Positions 32,076 through 40,411 of a DNA stretch of 64,000 nt are shown one piece after another. Origin of the DNA: Murinocardiopsis flavida (lineage in GTDB: Bacteria > Actinomycetota > Actinomycetes > Streptosporangiales > Streptosporangiaceae); assembly GCF_003014485.1 (NCBI RefSeq), contig NZ_PYGA01000031.1, positions 1 through 64,000 of the forward strand. The letters are read 5' to 3'. Position numbers and translations under genes: made by a program. Numbering within the stretch: the stretch's first letter is position 1; each line of letters opens with the position of its first letter. The notes under the pieces were generated by a model. The model saw only the letters and a list, made by a program, of their open reading frames with translations. It searched no databases and was not told the DNA's origin.

Positions 32076-33011
32076 ATGGATGGTCTCGGTGCCCTGCTCG
32101 ACGGCCCGCGCGCCGAGCGGGCGTTCTTGTTGAAGGCGGTCTTCGCCGGCGGCTGGTCGGTCGGCATCGAGGACGAAGCGCCGCTGTCGGTCGCGGTGAT
32201 GGCGCGCGGGTCGGCCGTGTACGCCGACGGCGCGGCGGCGCACCCGCTCGATGCCGGCGACGTGGTGCTGGTGCGCGGCCCCGAGCCCTATGTCTTCGCC
32301 GACTCGCCGCAGACCCCGACGGAGGTGCGGATCCTGCCGGGCCAGGTGTGCGTCGACCCCCAAGGGCACATCGTGCAAGGGACCATGGATCTCGGCGTGC
32401 GCACCTGGGGCAACGTCCCGGCCGACACCCGGCACGCGACCGTCATTCTCATCGGTACCTACAACCGCGAGACCTCGGTCGGCGCCCGGCTGCTGGCCCG
32501 GTTGCCGCGCAGCGTGGTGCTGCGCGGCGTCGAGTCCCCGCTGGTCGACCTGCTCTCAGCCGAGGTGGTCAACGACCGGCCGGGCCAGGAGGCCGTCCTC
32601 GACCGCCTGCTGGACCTGCTCCTCGTCTCGTGCCTGCGGGAGGCGCTGGCCGGTGCCGACGACCGCGGGTGGCTGGCGGCCGAGGACGATGCCGTGGTCG
32701 GCCCCGCCCTGCGGCTCATCCATGAGCGCCCCGAGGAGCCGTGGACGGTCGCATCGCTCGCCAGGCGCGCGGGCGTGTCCCGGGCCGTGTTCGCCCGACG
32801 CTTCAACGACCGGGTGGGCGAGCCGCCGCTGACCTACCTCACCGGCTGGCGGATGGCCCTCGCCGCCGACCTGATCGCCGGGACCGACCGCACGCTCGCG
32901 GCCGTGGCCGCCCGAGTCGGGTACGCCAACCCGTTCGCCCTGAGCGCCGCCTTCAAACGCGCATACGGCGTCTCCCCGGCGCACTTCCGCGCCCGCCACT
33001 CCGCCGCGTGA
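32076..33011 (+). CDS. AraC-family regulator with cupin sensor domain
   Basis: A 311-residue AraC-type activator. The N-terminal half is a cupin_6 sensor (MDGLGALLDGPRAERAFLLK, HPLDAGDVVLVRGPEPYVFA). The C-terminal half has two helix-turn-helix motifs (WTVASLARRAGVSRAVFARR and LAAVAARVGYANPFALSAAF) and ends YGVSPAHFRARH, the family signature. The ATG at 32076 is preferred over the longer frame because the sensor begins there in homologues. It probably controls the divergent NmrA-like gene. Confidence 0.9.
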   Translation: MDGLGALLDGPRAERAFLLKAVFAGGWSVGIEDEAPLSVAVMARGSAVYADGAAAHPLDAGDVVLVRGPEPYVFADSPQTPTEVRILPGQVCVDPQGHIVQGTMDLGVRTWGNVPADTRHATVILIGTYNRETSVGARLLARLPRSVVLRGVESPLVDLLSAEVVNDRPGQEAVLDRLLDLLLVSCLREALAGADDRGWLAAEDDAVVGPALRLIHERPEEPWTVASLARRAGVSRAVFARRFNDRVGEPPLTYLTGWRMALAADLIAGTDRTLAAVAARVGYANPFALSAAFKRAYGVSPAHFRARHSAA

Positions 33012-33726
33012 CCGCCGCCGCGATCCGCGCGGAGACCGGCGGACGCGGGCCGGACGCGGTGATCGGCGCTGTGGGGACGAAAGGCGCACGGCTCGGACCC
33101 CGCACGCATGGCGCAGCGGGGCGCGGCGCACGCGGGGACGCGGACCGTTTGGATCTCGCATCCGAGGTCAGTTGCACACAGTGACAGAATGATCACTGTA
33201 AGAGGCAAGGGCCTGGCCGCGGCCGTGCATGGGCGGCGGGAAGGCCCGCGAGCAGCAAAGGAACGTCGGCTCATGGCGGACGCATCGTATGGCGGCGGGG
33301 CACGCCGCGCGGATCGGACGGTCCCCCCGGAGGAGCCGTCCGCAACGAGGCGAGCGGCGGTTCGCTCCTCCGGCGCGGAGCGTGGCACCCGCGACCCTGG
33401 GCGCTCCTCACCGCCCGCGGACTTTCATCGCAGCGGCCAACACCAGGTGCACACGGCATGGGAGCGGTGGTTCTCCTCCTTCGACGCGCGCGGGCCGCAC
33501 GCCCGGCGGGCGGCCGGCTCGCCGGGGTGACCGCGCAGCGTTCGACGCCGCGCCCGGCCGCCCGCCGGGCCGACGGGCCTGCGGCGGAACGCGACGGCGC
33601 ACGTCCCGGTCGGCGATGGCGGCGGCACCAGTGCGGGTTCGACCGGGACTCCCCGGGCGGCTCGGGGCGGCCCGGGTGCGATCGGCGCGCGGTTTGCCCA
33701 GCTGGTGGCAGGGGCAGTGGGGCGAG
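33012..33726. other. Long intergenic region with hairpins
   Basis: About 700 nt without a convincing gene. The frame of the downstream acyl-CoA dehydrogenase stays open back to 33229, but the upstream residues are Arg/Pro-rich low-complexity and the third-position bias is lost. It contains an AT-rich palindrome (33178-33199) and a long hairpin with 10-nt perfect arms CCGGAGGAGC (33327-33336) and GCTCCTCCGG (33364-33373). Confidence 0.45.
33178..33199. promoter_or_regulatory. Orphan palindrome
   Basis: Perfect arms ACAGTGA and TCACTGT around an 8-nt centre (CAGAATGA), just downstream of a TTGCAC box. It looks like a repressor site in a promoter, but the nearest plausible gene start is more than 500 nt away. 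A long leader for the downstream operon or a lost gene would explain it. Confidence 0.45.
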
Positions 33727-34788
33727 GTGATCAGAGACGATGAGCAGGCTTCGGGCGGGGACGTCACGGCCCCGCCCCTGCCGCGGCCCCCGGCCGATCC
33801 CGGCGGGACGGCCGCCGATGAGCACCGGCGCCACATCGTCGCGCTCTTCCTCGACGAGGCCGCCGCCGGACGGCTCGACCTCCCGCTGCCCGGCCGGGGC
33901 GACACGTGGCGCCGCTGGTCGGCACTGCGCGACCTCGCGCACCGCGACCTGTCGCTGGCGCGCCTGGCCGAGGGCCATGCCGACGCGCTCGCCATCATGG
34001 CCGAGTTGGGAGCCGCGCCCCCGCAGCACGGGTCCGCATGGGGGGTGTGGGCGGCGCACCCGCCGGGCCCGGACCTGCACGCGCGCTTCGACCGCGGACA
34101 CTGGCGGCTCAGCGGCGTCAAACGGTTCTGCTCTGGTGCGGACGTCTGCACGCACGGCCTCGTCAGCGCCGTGGTCGATGGCGGCGACCGGCGCCTCTTC
34201 GCGGTACGGGCCGACGCCGCCGCGGCACGACCGGGCACCTGGGCCGCCGCCGGGATGGCCGCCAGCGCCACGCTGACCCTCGCCTTCGCGGACGTCGCCG
34301 CCGAACCGGTGGGACCGCCCGGCGCCTACACCGACCGGCCCGGCTTCCACCACGGCGGTATCGGTGTCGCGGCGTGCTGGTACGGCGGGGCGCTCGCCGT
34401 CGCGCGACCGCTGGCCGCCAGGGTCCGCGGCGGCGCCGACCCGCACGCCCAGGCGCACTACGGCGCCGTCGACCGCGACCTGCACGCCGCCGACGCGGTG
34501 CTCCGCGCGGCCGCCGAGGAGGTCGACGCCGACCCCCGCGACACGGGGGGAGGCGCCGCCGTGCGCGCGATGCGCACGCGGGCGGTGCTCGCCGAGGCGT
34601 GCGCCGACGTGCTCCGACACGCGGGCGAGGCCCTGGGCGCCGGCCCACTGGCGGGCGACCCCCGCTACGCGCGCGCGGCCGAGGACCTGGCCGTCTACAT
34701 CCGCCAGCACCACGGTGCCCGCGACCTCGCCGGTCTGGGCGCGCACACGGCGCATCGAGAGGACGACACCGTTGCCGAGGACCGATGA
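33727..34788 (+). CDS. Acyl-CoA dehydrogenase-like protein
   Basis: A 353-residue protein with the layout of a shortened acyl-CoA dehydrogenase: LARLAEGHADALAIMAELGA, WGVWAAHPPGPDLHARFD, WRLSGVKRFCSGADVCTHGL (the middle beta domain with its G-x-K-xF-CSG) and a C-terminal helical bundle ending VYIRQHHGARDLAGLGAH. The canonical family length is about 380. The GTG at 33727 is uncertain; the ribosome site is weak. It leads a run of four genes with overlapping ends (PIG-L, methyltransferase, glycosyltransferase), a block I have seen in other actinomycetes and proteobacteria but whose product is, to my knowledge, unknown. Confidence 0.82.
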   Translation: MIRDDEQASGGDVTAPPLPRPPADPGGTAADEHRRHIVALFLDEAAAGRLDLPLPGRGDTWRRWSALRDLAHRDLSLARLAEGHADALAIMAELGAAPPQHGSAWGVWAAHPPGPDLHARFDRGHWRLSGVKRFCSGADVCTHGLVSAVVDGGDRRLFAVRADAAAARPGTWAAAGMAASATLTLAFADVAAEPVGPPGAYTDRPGFHHGGIGVAACWYGGALAVARPLAARVRGGADPHAQAHYGAVDRDLHAADAVLRAAAEEVDADPRDTGGGAAVRAMRTRAVLAEACADVLRHAGEALGAGPLAGDPRYARAAEDLAVYIRQHHGARDLAGLGAHTAHREDDTVAEDR

Positions 34789-35530
34789 ACCCCCGCACCC
34801 CATCGACGCCGAAGGCACCCCGGAGAGCACGTGGCTCGCCTGGCCGCCGCTGGCGCGACGACCCGCCTTCGACCTCTCCGGGATCCGCAGCGCCGTCGTC
34901 GTGGCACCGCACCCCGACGACGAGGTACTGGGCTTCGGCGGCGGTCTCGCCCTGCTGGCCGAGAGCGGCGCCCGGCTGCGCATCGTCGCCGTGACCGACG
35001 GCGACGCCTCGCACCCGAACAGCCCGACCCTCGCCCGGGGCGCACTCGTCCGCCGCCGCCACGAGGAGCGCCGCGCCGCACTGCGCCGCCTCGGCGCGCA
35101 CGACACCGAGGTCGTCCGGCTCGGCCTGCCCGACGGCGGGGTCGCGGCGGCCGAGGCCGAGGTCGCCACCCGGCTGAACGACCTCTGCGCCGGATTCGAC
35201 CTGTGCCTCGCCCCCTGGGAGGCGGACCTGCATCCCGACCACGACGCGACCGGCCGGGCGGCGAAGACGGCGAGCGCGGCGGCCGGCACACCGCTCGCCC
35301 GCTACCCGGTGTGGATGTGGCACTGGGCGCGGCCGGACCAGCCCGAGGTGCCCTGGGACACGGCGCACCGGATCGCGCTGCCCCCGCACGTGCGGCGCCG
35401 CAAGGCCGCGGCCATCGACTGCTTCACCACCCAGATCGCTCCGCTGAGCGAGCACCCCGACGACGCCGCGATCCTCACCCCGGAGATGCTCGCCCACTTC
35501 ACCCGCGACGCCGAGACGGTCTTCCGGTGA
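34772..35530 (+). CDS. PIG-L (LmbE-like) deacetylase
   Basis: A 252-residue PIG-L deacetylase. The zinc motif is VVVAPHPDDEVLGFGGG (H47, D49, D50) and the second histidine block is WEADLHPDHDATGRAA. Family members remove N-acetyl groups from GlcNAc-linked substrates (mycothiol, teicoplanin, GPI-type). It starts at a TTG inside the end of the acyl-CoA dehydrogenase gene (17-nt overlap; AGAGGA upstream) and its stop overlaps the methyltransferase start. This tight coupling supports a joint pathway in which an N-acylated amino sugar is deacylated and reworked. Confidence 0.9.
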   Translation: MPRTDEPPHPIDAEGTPESTWLAWPPLARRPAFDLSGIRSAVVVAPHPDDEVLGFGGGLALLAESGARLRIVAVTDGDASHPNSPTLARGALVRRRHEERRAALRRLGAHDTEVVRLGLPDGGVAAAEAEVATRLNDLCAGFDLCLAPWEADLHPDHDATGRAAKTASAAAGTPLARYPVWMWHWARPDQPEVPWDTAHRIALPPHVRRRKAAAIDCFTTQIAPLSEHPDDAAILTPEMLAHFTRDAETVFR

Positions 35531-36129
35531 GCACCGAGGACGCCTACTTCGACGCGATGTACGCGGCGTCCGCCGACCCGTGGGGCTTCACCACGCGCTG
35601 GTACGAGCACCGGAAACGGGACCTCACAACGGCCTCGCTGCCGCGCGAGCGCTACGGCCGCGCCTTCGAGCCCGGGTGCTCGATCGGCGCGCTGACCCGG
35701 GCACTGGCCGGACGCTGCGACTCCCTGCTGGCGTGGGAGGGGGTCCCGACCGTGGCGGCCCAGGCGGAACGCGACCTGGCCGACCTCGCCCACGTGCGGG
35801 TGGAGCAGGCGCGGATCCCGCGGCAATGGCCCGAGGGCGACTTCGACCTGATCGTGCTCTCGGAACTGCTGTACTACTTCGACGACGCCGACCTGGCGGC
35901 GGTCCTCGCCAAGTCGGTCGCCTCGTTGCGCGCCGCCGGGACGCTGATCGCGGTGCACTGGCAGCACCCGGTCGGCGGGCACGCCCGCTCCGGCGCGAGT
36001 GTCCATGCCGCGCTGGACGCCTGCCCCGGGCTGGCGCGTACGGTCCGGCACAGCGAGGCGGACTTCCTCCTCGACGTCCACACGGTCGGCGGCGCGGTCT
36101 CGGTCGCCGAGCGCGAAGGGCTCGTGTGA
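35527..36129 (+). CDS. SAM-dependent methyltransferase (NodS-like)
   Basis: A 200-residue class I methyltransferase. The N-terminus DAYFDAMYAASADPWGFTTR, WYEHRKRDLTTASLP, and the SAM motif AFEPGCSIGALTRAL (46-60) resemble the NodS family, which N-methylates the amino sugar of Nod factors after deacetylation. The motif DLIVLSELLYYFDD follows. The same order deacetylase-then-methyltransferase here is suggestive of N-methylation of a freed amine. GTG start overlaps the PIG-L stop (GTGA). Confidence 0.9.
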   Translation: MSTEDAYFDAMYAASADPWGFTTRWYEHRKRDLTTASLPRERYGRAFEPGCSIGALTRALAGRCDSLLAWEGVPTVAAQAERDLADLAHVRVEQARIPRQWPEGDFDLIVLSELLYYFDDADLAAVLAKSVASLRAAGTLIAVHWQHPVGGHARSGASVHAALDACPGLARTVRHSEADFLLDVHTVGGAVSVAEREGLV

Positions 36130-36842
36130 TCCGCGCGGCCGCCGTGGTGATCCCCGCTCACAACGAGGCCGAACTCCTCCCGTCCTGCCTCGGCGCCGTG
36201 GCCGCCTCCCTTGCGGCCTGCCGCATCGCGCCGGACCGCCGGCGCATCGTGGTGGTCGCCGACGCGTGCGGCGACGCCACCGCCGCCATCGCCCGCGCCA
36301 TGGGCGCCCACGTGGTGGAGGTCGGCCACCGCAGCGTCGGACCGGCGCGCGCCGAGGGGATGCGCCGCGCACTCGCACTGCTGGGCGGCTGCCCGGCCGC
36401 GGAGGCGTGGCTGGCCACGACCGACGCCGACAGCATCGTCCCGCTCCGGTGGCTGCCCGAGCAGGTGCGCTGGGCCGACGCGGGATGGGACGCGGTGGCG
36501 GGCACGGTCACCGTGGCGGACTGGTCGCAGCGCCCGCCGGGCCTGGCAGCGGTGTTCGCGCGGCACTACCGGTCCGGGCCGGGCGAGCATCCGCACGTCC
36601 ACGGCGCCAACCTCGGCGTGCGGGCGTCGGCCTACCTGGCGTCCGGCGGGTTCCGCAGCCTCGCGTGCTCCGAGGACCACAGCCTGGTCGCGGCCCTGCA
36701 CGCCGGCGGGCATCGCATCCGCCGCCCGTCCGACCTTTCGGTGCGCACCTCGGCACGGCCCGACTCGCGGGCCCGCGGCGGCTTCGGCGACCTGCTCACC
36801 CGATTGGCGGGGAAGTGGAGCGGCCCCGATTCGGGGCAGTGA
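36126..36842 (+). CDS. Family 2-type glycosyltransferase
   Basis: A 238-residue GT-A glycosyltransferase. The start is AAAVVIPAHNEAELLPSCLG, with nucleotide-sugar binding DACGDATAAIARA. The metal motif is TTDADS (D100-x-D102), and HVHGANLGVRASAYLASGGF and CSEDHSLVAAL (ED motif) complete the fold. There is no membrane segment. GTG start overlaps the methyltransferase stop. Last gene of the overlapping set; donor and acceptor unknown. Confidence 0.9.
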   Translation: MIRAAAVVIPAHNEAELLPSCLGAVAASLAACRIAPDRRRIVVVADACGDATAAIARAMGAHVVEVGHRSVGPARAEGMRRALALLGGCPAAEAWLATTDADSIVPLRWLPEQVRWADAGWDAVAGTVTVADWSQRPPGLAAVFARHYRSGPGEHPHVHGANLGVRASAYLASGGFRSLACSEDHSLVAALHAGGHRIRRPSDLSVRTSARPDSRARGGFGDLLTRLAGKWSGPDSGQ

Positions 36843-36896
36843 GCCGTGACGGGGCGGCGGCGCCTCGCGGACAGGCCGCGCGGACGGGAGGACAGG

Positions 36897-37787
36897 GTGA
36901 CGAGCATCCGGAGCCGGGCATGGCGGGCGGCGGCGAGCGTGGTCGGCCGCAGGATCGAGTACCGCGACCCGGTGGTCGTACGCCGCAAGGTCGAGCGGGC
37001 CCGGGTCCGCCCCGACCCGCACGGGCCCCCGCGCCGGCTGGACCGCACCTGCGCGGTCCGCATCGACTTCCGACACGGGTGGCCGTGCTACGAGGTGCGG
37101 CCGCGCTCGGGGCCGCCCGCGGTGAACGTGGTGTTCCTGCACGGGGGCGCCTACATCGACCAGGTGTCAGGCATGCACTGGCGGCTCGCCGAGACGCTCG
37201 TGCACACGCTGCGGGCCCGCGTGGCGGTGCCCGTCTACCCGCTGGTGCCCGAGGGGACCGCGGCGCGGGTGGTGCCGGAGGTCGCGGCGCTGGTGCGCGA
37301 GTCGGTGGACCGCGACGCCGGGTCGACCGTCCTCATGGGCGACTCGGCGGGCGGCGGGCTCGCGGTCGCGGTCGCGCAGCGCCTGCGCGACGAGAGCGGG
37401 TACCGGCCGGCCCGGCTGGTCCTGATCTCGCCGTGGCTCGACGTCACCATGGACCACCCGGACATACCCGCCGTGGAGCCGCTCGACCCGGAGTTGTCGC
37501 GGGCCGGGCTGCGCCTGGCCGGGCGGCTGTGGGCGGGCGGACTCGACCCCGCCGACCCGCTGGCCAGCCCGATCAACGGCGACCTGGCCGGTCTCCCGCC
37601 CGCCACCGTCTTCATCGGCACCCGCGACATCCTCAACCCCGACGCCCACCGCTTCCGCGACCGCGCCGAGGAGGCCGGGGTGCCGGTGGAGTTCCATGAG
37701 GCCGCGGGCCAGATCCACGTCTACCCCCTGTACCCCCTCCCGGAGGGGCGCAGGGCCCGGGCGCACATCATCGCCCGCCTCGAATGA
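36897..37787 (+). CDS. HSL-like alpha/beta hydrolase (esterase)
   Basis: A 296-residue esterase of the hormone-sensitive lipase type: oxyanion motif FLHGGAYI (82-84 HGG), nucleophile GDSAGGG (S150), acid D in FIGTRDILNPD and base H in AAGQIHVYP. The GTG at 36897 with GGGAGG upstream is preferred to the longer frame at 36846. It starts 54 nt after the glycosyltransferase and may be the fifth gene of that operon, perhaps removing or attaching an acyl group. Confidence 0.88.
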   Translation: MTSIRSRAWRAAASVVGRRIEYRDPVVVRRKVERARVRPDPHGPPRRLDRTCAVRIDFRHGWPCYEVRPRSGPPAVNVVFLHGGAYIDQVSGMHWRLAETLVHTLRARVAVPVYPLVPEGTAARVVPEVAALVRESVDRDAGSTVLMGDSAGGGLAVAVAQRLRDESGYRPARLVLISPWLDVTMDHPDIPAVEPLDPELSRAGLRLAGRLWAGGLDPADPLASPINGDLAGLPPATVFIGTRDILNPDAHRFRDRAEEAGVPVEFHEAAGQIHVYPLYPLPEGRRARAHIIARLE

Positions 37788-37866
37788 CCACTGGCGCGCG
37801 GCTTCGTCGCGCGCCGCCCCGCCATGGCGGCGGCCGCCACCGCCGCTCCGTCGACGAGGTCCGGGG

Positions 37867-39381
37867 TCAGGCGGCCGCTTCGAGGAAGCGCGTGATGGGA
37901 GCGGGGGTTCCGGACGGGGCGGTGGCGGCGATGTGGCCGTCGGGGCGCACGAGGACGAGCCGGTCGCCGCTGACCCCGTACGCCCGTCGGGCCTGCCCGT
38001 CCTCGTCCAGCGCGGCGGTGCGCAGCTCCGGTCCGTAACGGCGGTCGATGTCCGCGGCGGCGCGGGCGGCGTCGGGTCCGAAGGCGAGGAGGGTGAAGTG
38101 GGGGCCCCGGAACACGTCGAACAGGCGCACCCCGTTCCCGGCGACGACCACCGGCGCGTCGGGTGCGCGGTCGCCCGGGCGCAGGGGCGCGGCGGCGCCG
38201 TCGGCGGGGGGAGCGTGTTCCCCGTCCTGACCGGCCGCGCCTCCGGGTCCCTCGGGCGCGCCCGGGTCGGCGCTGTCGTCCGGGGCCAGGGGACCGCCGA
38301 GGTAGGTCAGGTCGAGCTGGCGGGTATCGGAGGCCCGTTGGGCGATCGGCCGGGCGCCACCGCTCCGGCGCAGGTAGGCGGTGCTGAGGCCGAGGACGTG
38401 TGCGGCAACCGGCAGGCGTTCGGCCTCGTAGGTATCGACCAGGCGGGGGTGGCGGTCGGCCGCGGCGAGCTTCCAGCCGAGGTTGTAGGCGTCCTGGACC
38501 CCGGTGTTGAGTCCTTGGCCGCCGGCGGGCGAGTGCACGTGTGCGGCGTCCCCTGCCAGCAGGACCCTGCCGACGCGGAAGCGGTGGGCCATCCGGATGT
38601 TGACCCGGTACAGGGAGATCCAGCCCGCGTCGAGCAGCCGGACTCCGGTGGCGCGTCGGCCGGCGAGGTCCTGGAGGGTCGGGAGTGCGGGCCGCGGGTT
38701 TCCGGCCCCGGGGGACAGTGCCGCGACGAGTTGGAACCGGTCGGTTCCGGGGAGCGGGCACAGGGCGAGCATGTCGTCCGGACCGTCGCCCCAGGCGTGC
38801 CAGTGGGCGCGGTCGAGCCCTTCGGCGCGGACGTCGGCCAGCAGCATGCGTTCGCTCTCGTGCGTCTCTCCGGCGAACGCGATGCCGAGTTCGCGGCGGA
38901 CCAGGCTGTGCCCGCCGTCGCAGCCCACCATGTAGTCGGCCCGCGCCTCGCCGGTGCTGAGGCGGGCGGTCACGCCGTGGGGGTCGGCCGTGAAGCCCAG
39001 TAACTCGGTTCCCGACTCCACGTGCACGCCCAGGCGGGCGAGGCGGGAGCGCAGGATCTCCTCGGTGCGCCACTGCGGCACCAGCCACACGTTCGGGTAG
39101 GGGACGTCCGGGCCGGGTTCGTGGCGCCTGGCGAGGTGCCCCTCCCAGGCCACCGTGCCGTCGCCGGAGTAGACGCGCATCGGCGGGTAGGGCGCGCCCG
39201 AGGCGAGCACGTCGTCGATGACACCGAGGTCGTTGAAGACCTCCAGTGTGCGCGGCTGGAGCCCTTTGCCGCGGGAGCCGCGGCGGCCCCCACTGTCGAT
39301 GATGCGGACGTCGATGGCGCGGCGCGCGAGTTCGATGGCGAGGGTCAGGCCGGTCGGCCCGGCTCCGACGACGAGGATCAT
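37867..39381 (-). CDS. FAD-dependent aromatic hydroxylase (PHBH/RdmE-like)
   Basis: A 504-residue class A monooxygenase. The FAD motif is MILVVGAGPTGLTLAIELAR; DG motif is VGCDGGHSLVRR; GD motif is LLAGDAAHVHSPAGGQGLNT. A C-terminal thioredoxin-like domain (VRLFDVFRGPHFTLLAFGPD) is typical of polyketide hydroxylases and rifampicin monooxygenase. Ala/Pro-rich insertion (ADPGAPEGPGGAAGQDGEHA) lies before it. ATG at 39381 with AAGGAAG upstream. Divergent from a TetR with an operator between; probably repressed until an aromatic ligand appears. Confidence 0.92.
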   Translation of the reverse strand: MILVVGAGPTGLTLAIELARRAIDVRIIDSGGRRGSRGKGLQPRTLEVFNDLGVIDDVLASGAPYPPMRVYSGDGTVAWEGHLARRHEPGPDVPYPNVWLVPQWRTEEILRSRLARLGVHVESGTELLGFTADPHGVTARLSTGEARADYMVGCDGGHSLVRRELGIAFAGETHESERMLLADVRAEGLDRAHWHAWGDGPDDMLALCPLPGTDRFQLVAALSPGAGNPRPALPTLQDLAGRRATGVRLLDAGWISLYRVNIRMAHRFRVGRVLLAGDAAHVHSPAGGQGLNTGVQDAYNLGWKLAAADRHPRLVDTYEAERLPVAAHVLGLSTAYLRRSGGARPIAQRASDTRQLDLTYLGGPLAPDDSADPGAPEGPGGAAGQDGEHAPPADGAAAPLRPGDRAPDAPVVVAGNGVRLFDVFRGPHFTLLAFGPDAARAAADIDRRYGPELRTAALDEDGQARRAYGVSGDRLVLVRPDGHIAATAPSGTPAPITRFLEAAA

Positions 39382-39393
39382 GCCGAACACTTC

Positions 39394-39423
39394 CTTAACA
39401 TCGTTCAATTTAACGTTGTTAAG
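39394..39423. promoter_or_regulatory. TetR operator (12-nt arms)
   Basis: Arms CTTAACATCGTT and AACGTTGTTAAG (one mismatch) around CAATTT in an AT-rich island between the FAD hydroxylase and the TetR gene. Further GTTAAG half-sites follow up to about 39450. Expected operator for the divergent TetR. Confidence 0.78.
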
Positions 39424-39464
39424 TGTGCGATTAATGCTGTTAAGCTGTCAAGTCGGAGGTGGGG

Positions 39465-40145
39465 ATGCGCCTGGACCGGGAGCGCGTGGTGCGCACCGCC
39501 TTGCGGCAGCTGGACGCGCATGGCTTGGACGGACTGACGCTGCGCGGCATCGCCCGCGAACTCGATGTGCAGGCCCCCGCGCTGTACTGGCACTTCAAGA
39601 GCAAGGCCGAGCTGCTGGACGAGATGGCCACGACCATGCTCCGCGACCTGCTCGCCGCGGAGGAGCCTTCGGCGGTGGCGTCCTGGCAGGAGACCCTGAC
39701 CGGGTCGGCGCGCGGCCTTCGCCGGATGATGCTGGCCCACCGCGACGGCGCCAAGGTGTTCAGCGGCACCCACCTGACCGACGGCTCCATCTACGCGTCG
39801 CAGGAGGCGAACCTCCGCCGGCTGACCGAGGCGGGGCTGGCGCTCTCCGATGCCATGCAGGGCTTCCACGCGGTCTACAGCTACACAGTGGGCTTCGCGA
39901 TCGAGGAGCAGGCGGTCCACCCCCGGCCCGGTCGGCGCGACGAGCGCTACGACCCCGAACGGCGGGACGCCCGCTTCAAGGACGCCGACCTGCCACTGGC
40001 CAAAGCCGCGGGGCGGGTGATGTTCACCGATTTCGACACCCGGTTCGAGAGCGGGCTGCGGCTGATCATCGCCGGGATCGAGCACACGGCCGGCTCCTCC
40101 CCCCGAGACGGGGCGGGGGGAGAGCCGCCCGTGGATGCGCCCTAA
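39465..40145 (+). CDS. TetR-family regulator (TetR_C, tetracycline-repressor type)
   Basis: A 226-residue regulator beginning MRLDRERVVRTALRQLDAHG, with the helix-turn-helix LTLRGIARELDVQAPALYWH, FKSKAELLDEMA: the exact style of TetR(D)-like proteins. The C-terminal domain (HLTDGSIYASQEANLRRLTE, AVYSYTVGFAIEEQA) is that of the tetracycline repressor. ATG at 39465 follows GGAGGTGGGG. Paired with a divergent FAD hydroxylase, resembling tetX-like or polyketide-modifying arrangements. A GC-rich hairpin (40097-40122) overlaps its 3' end and may terminate it. Confidence 0.92.
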   Translation: MRLDRERVVRTALRQLDAHGLDGLTLRGIARELDVQAPALYWHFKSKAELLDEMATTMLRDLLAAEEPSAVASWQETLTGSARGLRRMMLAHRDGAKVFSGTHLTDGSIYASQEANLRRLTEAGLALSDAMQGFHAVYSYTVGFAIEEQAVHPRPGRRDERYDPERRDARFKDADLPLAKAAGRVMFTDFDTRFESGLRLIIAGIEHTAGSSPRDGAGGEPPVDAP

Positions 40146-40308
40146 GGGCCGGTCACGTACGGGCGGGCGGTGGCGCGGCCGCCACGGGGCTGACAGCCGG
40201 AACCGGGCGATGCGCGTCGTGGCCGCCGTGCCCTTGTGCGCGCGAGTCGGTCCAAGGGGCCGGAGGGGGGCGGAGGACTCCAGGGGTGCGCCCAGCCCGG
40301 CCCGTTAG

Positions 40309-40353
40309 GTGACCTGGGTCACATGGTGTCACGGTGATCGGTCCCGCGGTGTC
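40309..40353 (+). promoter_or_regulatory. Possible ECF41-type promoter upstream of the SDR gene
   Basis: TGTCACG (40327-40333) is followed after 16 nt by TGTC (40350-40353). The published ECF41 promoter is TGTCACA around -35 and CGTC around -10, so this is one mismatch in each box. A dyad GTGACC/GGTCAC (40309-40322) lies just upstream. The ECF41 sigma gene itself is the next gene after the SDR. Confidence 0.6.
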
Positions 40354-40411
40354 TCCTGTGCAGCCGGCAACGGCGATAGGGAATCCACCCTGGAGAGATC
40401 GGAAGGACACC

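Noticed and set aside
33229-33726. N-terminal extension of the acyl-CoA dehydrogenase frame
   Set aside because: The extra 166 residues are Arg/Pro-rich with poor codon bias and match no part of the family.
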